Assembly: GCA_947623455.1 (NCBI GenBank)
Contig: OX392532.1
Span: forward strand, 6,576,501-6,640,500
Source: Mimachlamys varia
Lineage: Eukaryota > Mollusca > Bivalvia > Pectinida > Pectinidae
Length of the DNA stretch: 64,000 nt
Direction: 5' to 3'
Shown here one piece after another: positions 38,892 to 53,800 of the stretch. A program made the translations under genes and the position numbers. The number at the start of each line of letters is the position of its first letter. Positions within the stretch are counted from its first letter, which is position 1. The notes under the pieces were generated by a model, which saw only the letters and a program-made list of their open reading frames with translations, was not told the DNA's origin and made no database searches.

Positions 38892-41800
38892 TCACATTTT
38901 ACACATCTTCTGGACCATGTTGTCAAGGTTCTCTTTCCAAGATGGTTGACCGTCTGCTCCCTGCTGCTGAAACTTGTTATTGAATTTCTTTCGTAAGTCT
39001 TCTCGCAGTTCTTGCCGTTTTTCTAGTATTTTCTTTTTATTGGCTTTAAAGTGCTTTATTTCTTCCTCCGTTATGAAATCGTCATCCTCCGAAGAACAAG
39101 GCGCCTGAAGAACAGAAATATGTTTTAGGACATGATGACTTCTGTCAATAGTTTTCGCTTTGTTTTAAAACAATTACAGAACAAGGTATCCAAATTATTT
39201 ATCTAATTATTCTTCTTGGTTATGACTGAAGTGCTCAATGTCTTTAGGTGGGAGGATCAGAGAGTACCCAGAGAAAACTCACACATGGTTGGGCATCTGA
39301 CCCAATAACTTTCATACTTTATCTGGAAATCTAGGGTACATTCGTGCTACGGGTTGAACCAGCTGAACCAGTTGAACCTGCAGCGAAAACACCAGGCACA
39401 GATTTGGACCGAGGCTGACCTCTGGAAAATCTGGCACGTGTGGTTTGAGGGGTCCAGACAAACCTGGCCGAAACTAAATTGCTGACTATCGCTGGTTTGT
39501 GTTGTTCATGTCTTAAACCATGTCATTCCAGATGAAGATGTAAAAATATGTTACATAATTAAGTGGAGGTGTGAAATAACAGCATTTTGTTATTAATATG
39601 TCATTGATTTCCCCTCCGAAACTGTGGATGTTTAGTTCTGCCTATGGTTCGGTCCAAGTGCATCCGTTTATCGTGGTTTATTTCTGTGCCTCCTATGCAG
39701 GTTCAACCTGTAGCGCGAATGTACCCTTAATCTCAGCTGTCTATAACTAAGGGAAAAGGAGAGTGCACTATCCACAACTCCACCTGTCAGACTAGCATGT
39801 CAATAGTATCTCACCCTGTTAAACTTGTAACATCTTTGCAGTAGGTAATGGTTTTAAGGTTGGACTGTTTACTAACCTCTAACATGTCAAGAAGACTCAT
39901 GGTCACGTTTTGTTGGAGGGGACTGGAGTTGGCACTGCTACAACTTTCGGATGTCTGGAGAATATCACACTGAATCAACAAAAATATTAGTAGAAACAAT
40001 TGCACAAAAGTTTTAAGTTAAAAAGAAAAAACTTTTTTGGAACAAGACAACAATTCACCAAGTAACTTGCTTACAATATTTATGTATGTGATACTTACAT
40101 GAGGTGTGCTTATAAATATGTGATTAAATGATGCAGTACTTACTTTGTGTTTACTTCGGTGACTGTTTTGCTTGTTGGGGGAGACCTGAGACAAACAGTT
40201 GCTACACGTATCTAACCCGTCTGTGGAGGAGCTACACACACTGTCACCACCTGGTAAACACAAAATTATACACATGATTAAACTCCAGCTATATAACAAA
40301 GGTACAAGATAGTTACTACTTCACATGAATTTCTTGTGCAATATTTGACATAATTTGATATCTGAGGTTATGAATTGTACTTTTCATGCCTAATGAATTA
40401 CACATACAAACATTGGATTGTGACTTATAAGGAGAAGATTTCACGATACTGTCGAACCTCGTTATCTCCAACTCGTATAACTCATTTAATTCTTTAGTAT
40501 TTTGTCAGTCCCGCAAAACTTTACACTAACAAACTCGTGTAACTTGAATACATGGATGACTCAAAGTTTTTCCATGTTCCCGTGGACTTTGAGATAATGA
40601 GTTCGACTATAACTGTGATTTCACAAGTAACTCAGACTGGCAGACGAGAAGAACAAACCTGACCTCTTTTGTTGTTTTCCTCTGGCAAATTAGTTGGTGT
40701 TCTGGTAACCCTCCCTACATTAGTTTTTTCTGCCTACCCTAAACATTTAAGGCAATTTCAAAGAAGCAATCTTTAAGTCCAGATCACCTAGATATAAACT
40801 AAAAATTATATACTGAAATAAATTTGCTACCTAACTAAACCAACCCCAAACTATTCCTAATTTTTACAGGAAATAATGGCTTCAAATTTAATTACATGTA
40901 AAAGAATAGACTCTTACCGTCTTGACTGCTACAGACACCGTCGGAACAAAGAATGTCGGAACTATTAGAGCTTGGAGCACTGCAATTCTCACAGCCCTCC
41001 ACATCAGACGAGTACCCAAAATCACTGTTCTGACTCTCACTCCGCAGTGGTCGATCCAAATTCTGACCCCCACGACAGCTTTCTCTCGACGCTAACGTCG
41101 TGTTGGAGTTTTGGTCAACAAAGATACCACACTTCTCCGCACAAGGTCCATGGTTGGTCGTCCTTGGCTTCAATGTAGCTGCTTTATCACACTGAAATAA
41201 ATTTATTTACACAAATAAAATGACATAAAAAGTTTCTCTAAAAATGCATCATCCACAAAATAAAACTTGCTGGCAGTAAAATCTTCGTTGGATGTCCCAT
41301 TTTTTTGTTGCCATTTTTAATACCATCATTTTCAGTAATATTTCCCAAACAGTTTCAAAACCATTTTTATGATCTTTGACTTTCCTTTTTTAGGGAGAAA
41401 TATTTGGTGTACTGTTCAGGTTTATTAGTGATACTGTCACTACCTCCACCAAATACAAGTGCACTGAAGTACTATTGCATATTTGCACCGTCCTCTAAAC
41501 AGCTATGCGAGTACCATATGCCAATCCCACCAACTTCAAAGTGCTATAGACTACCACAGGACATTCTCAGTGACTTAATGATATAACCTTATATTGGTTT
41601 GTTCCAATGACAGCCAAACGAGAGTTGAGATATCCTTATTAACGGAACAGAGCCATGTCTTTTTTCCATTATTTTTCTCCAATAGAAAAAAAGAATTGAA
41701 AAGATGCTGTGAACCATATACATTGTGACATCATTTATGAAAGATGAAATGTGTGTTATCAATTTGTATCATGTTTATATATGCTACATAAAATGAAGAT

Positions 41801-44800
41801 ATTCTACTATACTGAGTCACGTTATAACACATGCTATCTGTCACGCCCGACAGGGTGATAGAGAAATAACCCCCTATGAGGACGACAGTGAAATCCAGAA
41901 CAGGTAAAAGGGGAGAAAACTCTGGGAAAGATGGGAGAAAGTTTACCTATCACTGAGGGCTGTTCCATTAAAATATCTACCTGACCCCAGGACTTCAAAC
42001 AAAATCACTTCTACTCATGGTTGGATTTCCTTACTATTGCTTCTATGTAATTTATTAAATAAATTTACTAGTGTTACCCTTAACAAAACGTGGAGTCCTT
42101 GAGTAGGATAAATGTTTTACTGGAATAGCCCTTACAAACTATACACAGTTTAAGAAAATTAACATACTTCACAGTGGGGTTCCTCCTCTGGATCCTCAGC
42201 ACAATTCTCTTTTTCCAGCACCAGCTGGTTTGACTTGGCCTTCTTCTTTTTTCTCTTCTGTCGTTTTTGCTCCCTTTTTTGTTCTTTGGCTCTCTCTTCC
42301 TCCAGAATCTCCTCACACATTAGCTCCAGATTAGAAATTCCTTGTTTTCTTTCTAATGCCATCTGTGAAAAATTTCATGAAACATCCATCACCTTCTGCA
42401 TTTTCTCTCTCTCAATTTACATCTTTTCAAAAAAGATTTCTTTCATACCGGTATCTACTTTGTGTTAGAATCTCTCTTTATGAGTAAAAAGAATATATTT
42501 AATCTAAGTTGTTATAAGAAACAAATGCGTATTTCAAGTTTGCTCCTAAATTTAAAATATGTCAAGATAATGGCTAATATATTCTAAATTTCACTACCAG
42601 GTATTTAAACTTATAGAAAAAATCCTCAGAGACATACAGTATAAAACTTATTCAATTTGCAAAATCTTCATCTTATTTACTATATTTGGCATTTCTAATA
42701 AGCTCTCGTCCCAAAATCACTTTCTTGACATAACAATCTGCCACAAAACTTAAAAATGTCTCACCTCAAAGCTTTTCTTCAAGGCATCCACTCCGAGGTA
42801 GAAAAGAATTTGCCAGGTTTGTTCCTCCGCCTTCAGCTTTTGCCAAATACGATGGAGACGATCATAAACATGGATTCCCAAACAGGTTAGCACTTCTTCT
42901 TGTGCAATGTCCAAAGTCTTGGCATGACGGTCCCTCCTGCTCCTGAAAATATGGCCAATAACCTCTGTTAATCTTTGTAAAATCAGTTTTTATAAACAAA
43001 CTTTCAGAAACATCATTCTTATGTATATACAAATTCTTAATGTGCTGATGTAAACCTGGCTTTTGGACTGAATTGTTTCACACCAGCGAAGATTTTACAA
43101 AAAATAAATATATATATTACATAATTTTATACTTCATAGTTAAATCTAAAGTAATATCAGTACACTTCAAAACATATTTACAGAACATGAAAAATCTACA
43201 CCAATTTAGAATTTTGGTTTAATCGTCCACAGATAGTGAACTGCTGAAACTGATTTGGTATGGAACACTATGTGTCTTGAAGCACTTACCCTCCTGCTAG
43301 TTCTGGCTCTGCCCTGCCTATGAGGTGGGCTATGAAGTCAGTATCACACAACATATGGATGTGTCTCTCATGCGGACAACAGCGGAGGCCCTCGTATAGT
43401 GCAGCACAGTACCCCACCTCTTTTGTACAGTCCAGATCCTCTACCAGGATGCTATATGCACGCTGAACTTTTGACTTGCATTCAGAACAAAATCTTCAAT
43501 AAAAAAAAAATCAACAAAGATTCTAAGACAATGTTTTCATTTGCAGAAGGAATGAGAAAACAAAGTTTATAAAATGACCCATCAATATTTGTGAGGTACT
43601 TGTTCAATACTGTTCAAGTAAAGTCAAGACTTACAAATGAAGAACTGTAGTGGTTTTGGGTGAATTATCTACCAATACTTGTCAGATACTGTAGTTGTAT
43701 TCCTTGTGGAAAATCTGCATATGGCTGTATCACAAGTAAGTAATGAACACCCCACACATTTTCTGCTTATCTATAATTATCAATGAACTGATAAAAGCTT
43801 AAAATACAAATACAATGGTTTGTGACTTAAAAGAAACAATGTCAATACATTAAATAAATTAAAGCAAAAGACAATTAACAGATGAAATATCTACGTAACG
43901 GAAAAACATGTTTGGTAACAAAGTGTATAAATAAGTTTTGCTACAATTAAAACTCAGTAAAACACAAAGAAATGCAGAGAATCTAGATATACCTGTGTTT
44001 TCTGAGGTAAGCTTCAAGGGTATCTGATAAGCTATCTGCATCAATTAAAACTACTTCTTCTCGGCACTCCTGAGCTAGTAAGTCCCAGATTTCAATCCAG
44101 CTCCTGCAAAAACAAACTGATGATGTAAATTTCATGTTTGAAATTTTTTTTTCTTTGAAAATCATTTTTTCTCAATATTGAAATAGATTTTCATTTACCA
44201 TGCAAATAACTTATGATATTTTTATATTGAATCACCTGTTCATCTTTATCATTAATATGATCACTTAAACTGCTTTTATACTGTCTAAATATCAAAATTA
44301 ATATCTTCCCTTTCAATTAAAGAACCAAGAGAACCAGGAAATGACTAGAAAACTTTCAACTCTGTTGTCTTTTGTTAAACAATGCAGCGTTTGTTAAAAC
44401 TGTATTTGGTCAATCAATCTTACGACTGTGATGAGGTCTCTGTAGTATGTTTCTGAGGGCAGCGAAATCATTGATATATACCAAAGTGATCATGTACAGC
44501 TTTTTTATTCTTTTACTCGCATTACGAACAATGTTTCTGCTTATTGGTTTAATCGATCTTATACAAAATTCACCAATCATCCGTGAAACTTAACCTGTTG
44601 TACGAGGCTTTTGTGTGTCTGGTGAAACTTACCCTGTCATACGAGGCTTGTGTTTGTCTACAGAATATTTATACAAAATACAACACTCATTTGTGAAACT
44701 TACCCTGTCGTACGAGGCTTGTGTGTGTCTAGAGAGTGTAAGTTGCAGCGCTTGTTCTTCTTACTTTTTGGAATTGACTCCATTATGGAACTTAATTTGG

Positions 44801-47800
44801 CTCTGTAAAAGAATATTGTAAAAATTAAATGATGCTTTGAATGTATATAGAAACAGAAATTATGAAATACACTCTTAATCATGTTAAAACAATATTAATC
44901 AGTACAATAAAAGTCTTAAAAGCATAACGCTTAGTCTAAAATCGCTCAAATTCTACGACCTTCTGACATATAATATGTTCAGGCATTTTACAATGAGTGT
45001 TGTTTTAGTCTCTTAACAAGGACAATAATTTCACTACAAATATCACATGGAAAATAAATTAAAAAACAGAGCAGAATTCTTACCTAAACTGTTTAATCCC
45101 CCCCCCCCAGGAACTTCATAATGCTTATCTTTTCAATCTAATTTCTGACATTTTAATTCTTACATTGAAAACATGTCAGACACTTATGTACCAAAATTGT
45201 CTGCAAGCAATAGTATAATGGCACAATCTTTATTTGTTACAAGAAATGAGATGACAGAGGTGCAACAACCATTGCCTAGCAAGTTAAACGTTTTGATGTA
45301 ATTACATTATTAAAAAATTTAATGCCTGTGTTAAACACAAAGTTGGTATTGTGATTTTCAATGAAAGTATACCTAAGACCTACATGTATACTTAAGACCT
45401 ACATGTATACCTAAGACCTACATGTATACTTAAGACCTACATGTATACTTAAGACCTACATGTATACTTAAGACATACATGCATAACCAAGACCTACATG
45501 TATACCTAAGACTTACATGTATACTTAAGACATACATATGTATACCGAAGACCTACATGTATACCTAAGACATACATGTATACCTAAGACATACATGTAT
45601 ACCTAAGACCTACGTGTATACCTAAGACATACATGTATACCTAAGACATACATGTATACCTAAGACATACATGTATACTTAAGACATACATGTATACTTA
45701 AGACATACATGTATACTTAAGACATTCATGTATACTTAAGACATACATGTATACCTAAGACCTACATGTATACTTAAGACATACATGTATACTTAAGACA
45801 TACATGTATACCTAAGACATACATGTATACCTAAGACATACATGTATACCTAAGACATACATGTATACCTAAGACATTCATGTATACTTAAGACATACAT
45901 GTATACCTAAGACCTACATGTATACTTAAGACATACATGTATACTTAAGACATACATGTATACCTAAGACATACATGTATACTTAAGACCTACATGTATA
46001 CCTAAGACCTACATGTATATCTAAGACATTCATGTATACTTAAGACATACATGTATACTTAAGACATACATGTATACTTAAGACATACATGTATACCTAA
46101 GACATACATGTATACCTAAGACATACATGTATACCTAAGACATACATGTATACTTAAGACATTCATGTATACTTAAGACATACATGTATACCTAAGACCT
46201 ACATGTATACTTAAGACCTACATGTATACCTAAGACCTACATGTATACTTAAGACATACATGTATACCTAAGACATACATGTATACCGAAGACCTACATG
46301 TATACCTAAGACATACATGTATACTTAAGACATACATGTATACTTAAGACATACATGTATACCTAAGACCTACATGTATACTTAAGACCTACATGTATAC
46401 CTAAGACATACATGTATACTTAAGACATACATGTAAACTTAAGACCTACATGTATACCTAAGACATACATGTATACTTAAGACATACATGTATACCTAAG
46501 ACATACATGTATACCTAAGACCTACATGTATACTTAAGACATACATGTATTCTTAAGACATACATGTATACCTATGACTTACATATACTTAAAGAAACAA
46601 AGTAACATTCCCTACAACCTTAAGCAGTGAAACCTTTTTGTAAAGTTTAATCAAGACTTGCTTTTATGAATTGTACATATTATCTACAAGTGAAATAAAC
46701 ACAATTTAGGAACTAATGTTTGCACATATTAAACATAAAAACGTATGTTAAATAATACTTACCTGTGTATGTTAAATAACGCTTAGGCCAAACAAAATTA
46801 ATGTCTTGTTTCTCAGGCACATTTTTCCAAAAAAAGATGAGGGAGGGAGGCCTTCCCCCCCCCCCCCCTAAAAATGTGATGAGGGAGGGACTTTTTTATT
46901 TTTTTCTGTTACACATAAAAATACATATACACGTATTTAATATGTGATTTGAAATTGTGTCACTTGTTAAGTGCATAAAATGAATAATGAAAAATTGTAT
47001 TCTTAAATTCAAGCATTGTCTTTATTTTCTGGTATTAAATTGACATGGTTTTCTTCTTGAAAAACAATTGAAATACAATGTGACATTGAGGCATGGGTGA
47101 ACCCCAACTGGGCTTTCTGAAGTGTTAACACAAACTTGTTGAATTGGATATGTTTACCGTTTCGGATTTTATTGTCTGTATTATACATTGTCGGTAATGT
47201 TAGCTTTCTACCAGCATCTACTAGCACTTGAAACGCGTTCCGTTTTTTCTCACCAGTTTCGTTTTCATTTTTACATCCCGGATCCGTCTCAGGTTTGGCA
47301 TTGTTTATACATGTAGATGACGATGACCGTTGTACCTCGTGTAACGAAATTCTCACATAATGGCCAAATAGTTTGGTTGCTTCACTTACCCCTGTGGACA
47401 TTAAAACTTTGTCAAAACTATCCAATTTCTTTTTCCCGATGCTTGCCGACACGTCATGGTCGGCAAATTTGGGTGGGAAGCTCCAGTCATCTGGGCCAAT
47501 TGATCCGTCCCGTAAGCCCTTGTACAATTCTCCAAACGAACAACTGTCACTATAATTCGATAAGATCGTCCACGGTAATAAAACATTCCCCGAGCAAGAT
47601 ATCTGAACGGAAATCATGGCGAACCATGTGCCGACTGCAAATAAATCAAGCGCGAAAAAAAAAAACTTTTCAATGATCTGATTTGGGAGATTCTAAAACA
47701 CGGATCGGCCAAGATTCCGGATAATGCGGGAACCAACGACGGAATTTTTTTCCGGATTTTTTTTTCCGGCGCGGACGTTTTTATTTTTTTGATTTCAATA

Positions 47801-50800
47801 AAAAGTGAGTGGTGCGGGGGGTTCATATTGGATGCGGGCGGGCCTGAGAAACAAGAAATTAATTTTTTTTGGCCTTACCTGTGTATGTTAAATAATGCTT
47901 ACCTGTATATATGTTAAATAATGCTTACCTGTGTATGTTGAATAATGCATACAAAGCCCGGGGATCAAACAGCTTATCACGATTGATAGAAAGCTCAGCC
48001 CTTTGTGTAACTATCAGTGGTTCAAGTGCAGGATGCTGCGAGTCAACCAACTGATGAAACATTCTCTCCACACTAAAACAAGAATAATAACGTTAAATTT
48101 AAAGCTTATTAGAAAGAACTATAGTTACACATTGAATAAAAATGAGGTGCATCATTCAAGTTTTTATTCAAACATAACAAAAATATGCATATGGAGCCCA
48201 GAAATCTTTTCAGATTGATTAGCTACACATTTATTAATTATCAAAATTTACCAGTAACAATGAGTAGTCTCCCTTGTTACATTATTGTTATTATGTGAAT
48301 TCTTGAACTATCAGGGAAATGCATAACTACATTTTGATAATAGCAATAGACACAGTATATGTCTGAGGATATAAAATAGTCATACTTGTACATACCTTCT
48401 TCGACACCCAACACAAGGCACAAGATGTGTTAGCAAATTCATGATATTTTTGCTAGACACCATCATCTCAACAGCAATCTCGTCTTTAGACAGGGCACTA
48501 AACCGCTGGACGAACAGTTCCAGCTCTTTCTGTTTGATCCCGCGGGCACTCTCACAGTCAACACATGTATCGTTAAACTGGATCACCATCTGAAACACAG
48601 AAAGATTCCATGATATACAAGTTTGATAGCGCCGACAAAAATCTACAAAATCACCAGAATGAAATGGTTAACTCAGGTTCTAAAAGCCAGGAAAACAATA
48701 ATACAGCTTTCTGTTCATTAAGAATGTTACTTTACTGTTGTTTGAAGTTTTCATTGTGGAAACATGTTATAACTTCCTGCCCTCTTAATCTGTACAAACA
48801 GTTTTAGAATTTCTAGTAACTACCAGGATTATCATTAATCCAACTCGAAATCCTCATCATCTAATTACTTACAATTCAAGCATATGCGGTTAATTTGCTA
48901 AATCCTTGTATTGATATTTTCAGGAAAGTTGAGGAAGTGATATCAATTAATGTTACAAAGTACATCAACAGTACTGAATCAAAATCCATATAACTTTTTT
49001 AAGAAACCCCAGAAGGAAAAAAAATTATCAGACCAAAAGAATGCTTCTTTAAAACTGGACCAAAATCTTAGCCTAGTGAATAGCTATATTATGTATATAC
49101 ATGTAGTCTAGCAAAGAAATCAATACTGCAGTTTCAGCTGGCATATACATTTGTGTATGTGCAGGGTTCACATGCATAGATCTAAAACTCCAAGTAAAAA
49201 TGTAGGACCCTACAGCATATATAGAAGATTTGTCATGAGTTTCTCTTCATATTGAATTTATGTAATGGTTTTATTACACTGCATATAACGGTAGTCATAT
49301 GATAAATACATAAAACAAAAAAACTCCTCTGTAAACAGATTGGTATATAATTATATAAACCTCCATTGCTATTTGTTTGATTTTTTCACTAGTAATTGTA
49401 ATTTCCATGCTAATTCTACGTCACCTTAGCTAGCTAGAATAACAAGATTTATACTACTGGTTAATGGTTATATACATGTACAAGATGCAGTTCAGAATCA
49501 GAGCAATTCTGATGACTGCAGAGTCTCTTACTAGCCAGAAAATGTCACACATTTCATGCATTCTTGATGACGACAAGGTTGGGAATGTGCATTGACAAGC
49601 ACACCAGGACATAAATGTCTATGGTGAGAAATTTAAAGTGTGGAGGGACTATAAATGATCTCACAAATGTGTTGCAGACACAGAAATCTCAAACTTGATG
49701 ATAAGATTTCTGAAGTTAAGTGACAGCAATTATGTCAGGACTAGTGAAATCTTCAAAGTCAACAATTCTTCAAATCATGTTAGTACATTTTGGCACATCA
49801 GTACTCATCCTCGATACCCAGCGGTTACGCTCACCTACTGTACACTCTCTACACCACAGAATATTACAAGACTCTTTCATGACCAGGGGTGTGAGATAGG
49901 GAAATTCCACCCAAGGGGTTTTCAAATTTGGTAAAACCTGAGGCTTTGTCCTGGGTTTTGCCAAATTTGAAAATCCCGAGTATTTTTCTTTCATTTCAAC
50001 TAACTAAATAAGCTCAAATACAATGAGAATACTTTTGATTGGCCATCACTTTGAAAATATCAACCTTTTCCTTGAGCTTTTTGATGAAAACAAATGATAC
50101 AGCGAATTAAGCATACCCCATATTTGCAGACATAGTTTGCACAGAAAAAATAATCTCAGCTTTCTAATATGCAGTTAAAATATTGTGGAAGGTTTTAATT
50201 TCATCACATCGCCATTTTTCTTTTTTTCGGGATCAGATTTTACTGAACTTGTGACGTCACGTCATTGTTGCGCCATTGTGATGTCAAGCCATGGCTGTAT
50301 TGCATGGTTATGCGTGTAATACAACCACAGCGATCATAGGTGTATTGCCCTAGACAGACCAGCAATACACACCTAGAAATGAGAGAAATATATTTATTAC
50401 TACTATTATTCACTATAAAGTGGTTATTATTATTTTTCAATTTGTTTTACACAAGAATTTGATTGACTTTCCGTACAATTATATGGTGTTTATTATATTA
50501 ACTCAAGAGTGATTGTACAGTGCTCCAGGTTATTTTTTTACCAGTTTGTACAGGTACACAGTGTTTTAAGATGAGGTGCATAAGACCCATATTTTCGTTT
50601 CAATCAATTTAAATATATGGTATAACATACCTATTTAACAGAAGAGGAAAAATGCACGGCGAGACCGGGGTTCGAACCCGGGACCTTCCGAACTCTAGAC
50701 GGCCGCTCAACCAATTGAGCTCTCTAGATCTGGTCGCCGACAATCGACCCCTAATTGTTGCAGTTTACTCCTAATAGAGAGCAGTGTTTTAACTACTATG

Positions 50801-53800
50801 CGTATTAGCTAAATTCTTGTGCATAACCGGTACACCTTTTTTTTGTATTTCAGGAAAATGAATGTGTGAAATATGAATGAATGCAGCTTATCTGGAACAC
50901 TGTGGGACAGTTGTAACATGTACAGCAGACAAAAAATTGCACAATCAGACTGAGTTTGACCACCGGAACTTCCGGTCTTTAGACAGATGCTAAATATCCA
51001 TAATCATCATTTTTGATTGAGGGTGAACAAACAACGAAGAAGAAACCAATTAAGCTATCTGTCACAGATAATTGACTGGCCAGTTCTGCTTCATTCCTCT
51101 CATTTTGCTAAAGTCTTCACCCTCCAAGATATAAGAATTTACAACCCAAGTTTGAGTAACCCCTGGCCAAGCAAACACCAATTGCAAATGCTTGAAGCAC
51201 GGGTTGGTCATAGGCACCACTGTAACTGCGATGAAAAATGTATGATCAGAGCGAGCTTCCAACCGGGACCATCAGAACTGCAGACGGGCACTCATGATCA
51301 GCAAATTGAGCTATCTGGTCACTGACAATCAACAAGTTCAGTTCCATAAGGTAAGATTCTATACCACCTTTTTTGTGAACAAAATTTTGTGCTAACATCT
51401 GTGCAAATCAGAAGAACATATTTTACAAATTATCTCTAGATCTATTCATTAGGGTCTCTCTTAAAAGCGTCTACAAGCGTCTACAAGCGTCTTCAAGCGT
51501 CCTCAGAAAATATCTTTTAAAATACTGAATTAAGTAAGCGACATCAGAAGATATGTTATTGATATGATCATAATACACCTCTATACCAAATTTTACCTTG
51601 GTATTCGAAAAATTGACCGAGTTATGACGATATTAATGTTTACGATCGGCGGGGTGGCACATGTGTGTATTACCTCCGCACAGTGCAAAAAGAGTCGCCA
51701 AACAATACCTTAAAAACCACCGAATAAAGTAAGCGACATCAGAAGATATGTTGTTGATATGATCATAATACACCTCTATACCAAATTTTAACTTGGTATT
51801 CGAAAAATTGACCGAGTTATGACGATTTTAATGTTTACGATCGGCGGCGTTGCATATGTGTTTGAATAGAACTCAAAGACGAAAAGCGTCTTCATGCTAT
51901 ATCTCTAAAATAATTTGTTAAACTAAGCGACATCAGATGATATGTTGTTCGCATGACTATGATACATTTATTCAGTAATTTTTATGTCTGGATTTGAAAT
52001 AATGAGTGAGTAATAACAAATTCAATTTAATGATCGGTGGTGTGACACACGTGTGTATAGAACTCTTCACAGATCGTGAAGCGTCTTCAGATTTTATCTC
52101 GTAAATAAATCTATAAAGTAAGCGACATCAGATGAAATGTTATTCACGTGAATATAATAAATCATTATGTAAAATTTCAGGCTGATATGTTTCTTAGTTA
52201 CTGAGTTATCGTGGATTGGATTTAGGTGACCATAGTGTATCCATTGTAAATTTGTATGAAGCCAGCGCTAGCGTGACGGACGATATGTAGGACTTCGTAC
52301 ATACGTAGGTGAACACAGCTAGATCTAGACCGGTATGTTGTAGAACTCTCTTAATTACTAGCATGTTTGCAGATCCTTTGGACGTGGTTCTACTAAGGAT
52401 CAATTATATGTACACGTGGTGTTAAAAAAATAATTAAGTTCGTACCGACACTTGTTATTTAGGGCCTACGGTTATTCGATATAGTAAGATTTATATATAT
52501 TTCTTATGTAACAACTGACAGTCTTTTGAATGTCGGTTAAATTAAATGAAATATCATACTTAAACAAAGTTCCTTTTGAAACAGATGAAACTTGAAATTT
52601 CATATAGGCTCAATCACGGACTTACATTAGTCTAAGTCCGTGGTACTGCCATCCCGGGAAAAATACAAATTTTGTTTGTGAGACCACGGACTTAATCTAA
52701 GTCCGTGGTGAGACATATACGTCCCTGATTATATATAGAGACCAACATTATTTATAAGCATGGACAATCTAAATGATATAAATTGAAATTTGCTCTTTTC
52801 TCTTTGCAGATGCTGAATTCAGAAGTACCAACAATATAAAGAATAAAAAAAAAATCAAATATGAATATTTCAATTGTTTAATTTCACAAATTGTACATAT
52901 TGCTTTTCGTGTCCACATATTATAATACATTATGTATATATACTACAGTGTATAAGTATTTCATGATTGGCTTTTTGAACGATATAAATTGAAACTTTTT
53001 TTAATTGCAGATGTTGAATCCTGACGTGCCAACAATATAAAGAATAAAAAATACAAGTCAAATATGAATACTTTGATCAATTGTTTTATTTCACAAATTT
53101 TACATTTACCAGCAATAACTTTGTAAATACTTCTGTTGCTTGATTGAGGCTTATACAATCAGAAAGACAATAGCTGGAACTTATTCAAATGCAAATATAT
53201 TTATTCATTTGAGACCCTTTCAATTTTTACTGACAGATTTCACAACTAATTTCTCTTACTGAATTCTTGCCCATATGTTTCATAGATTATAGTTTGATAT
53301 AATCATGGACTAAGATAGCATCTAATAGATCTAATAAGTCCGTGATATAACCAAATATTAAATTAAGATGTTTTATTTTATAATCATACACTACACGTCT
53401 CCCATAAAACATAACTCATTGATCTTTCACAACAGGTACATGTTGGTGATAAGTGTTTACATAGCAATTGATCTGGCCTTACGGTGCGTTCACCTGTGCG
53501 AAGCCCTACATATATATAGAGTATACCTGTACGTACACATATGTGCCAAGCCGTAAATATTTGGCGTCATAATCAAACATTAAATTCATGTTACTCGGTC
53601 ATTTTCGCACAAATCAAATTGAAACTTGAAATACAGTTGTATTAAAGTCAACATCATAACATATATCTTGAGGTCGCTTACTTTATAAAAATGATTATAG
53701 ATATATGGTCTGTAGACCCTTTTTGATATGTTGATTTCTATTCATATATAAATGTATGTTTCCCACGATGTCGGTCGTAAAAATAAAATCGAAATAACTT

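Larger units (their letters stand above)
46741..47951 (-). repeat. five-copy duplication of a GGNBP2 donor, split by a transposon
   Basis: The true exon end GCATTATTCAACATACACAG with donor GTAAGC (minus strand, about 47949-47923) is followed by copies at about 47924-47898 and 47896-47875. Further copies at about 46782-46757 and a partial one at 46758-46741 lie beyond the inserted transposon (46786-47874). The unit is about 24 bp. The exonic copy has TTGAATAA where the others have TTAAATAA. Confidence 0.85.

Noticed and set aside
38892..39104. Separate small gene for the DDDFITEEEIKHFK... segment
   Set aside because: It joins in phase as the last GGNBP2 exon, matching the family C-terminus.
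2003..46580. CRISPR-like arrays
   Set aside because: Units are contiguous tandem repeats without unique spacers, in a eukaryotic genome with introns.
50655..50735. Functional tRNA gene on the minus strand
   Set aside because: B box and T arm are good, but acceptor pairing and anticodon stem are poor and degenerate relatives lie next to it; a tRNA-derived SINE fits better.
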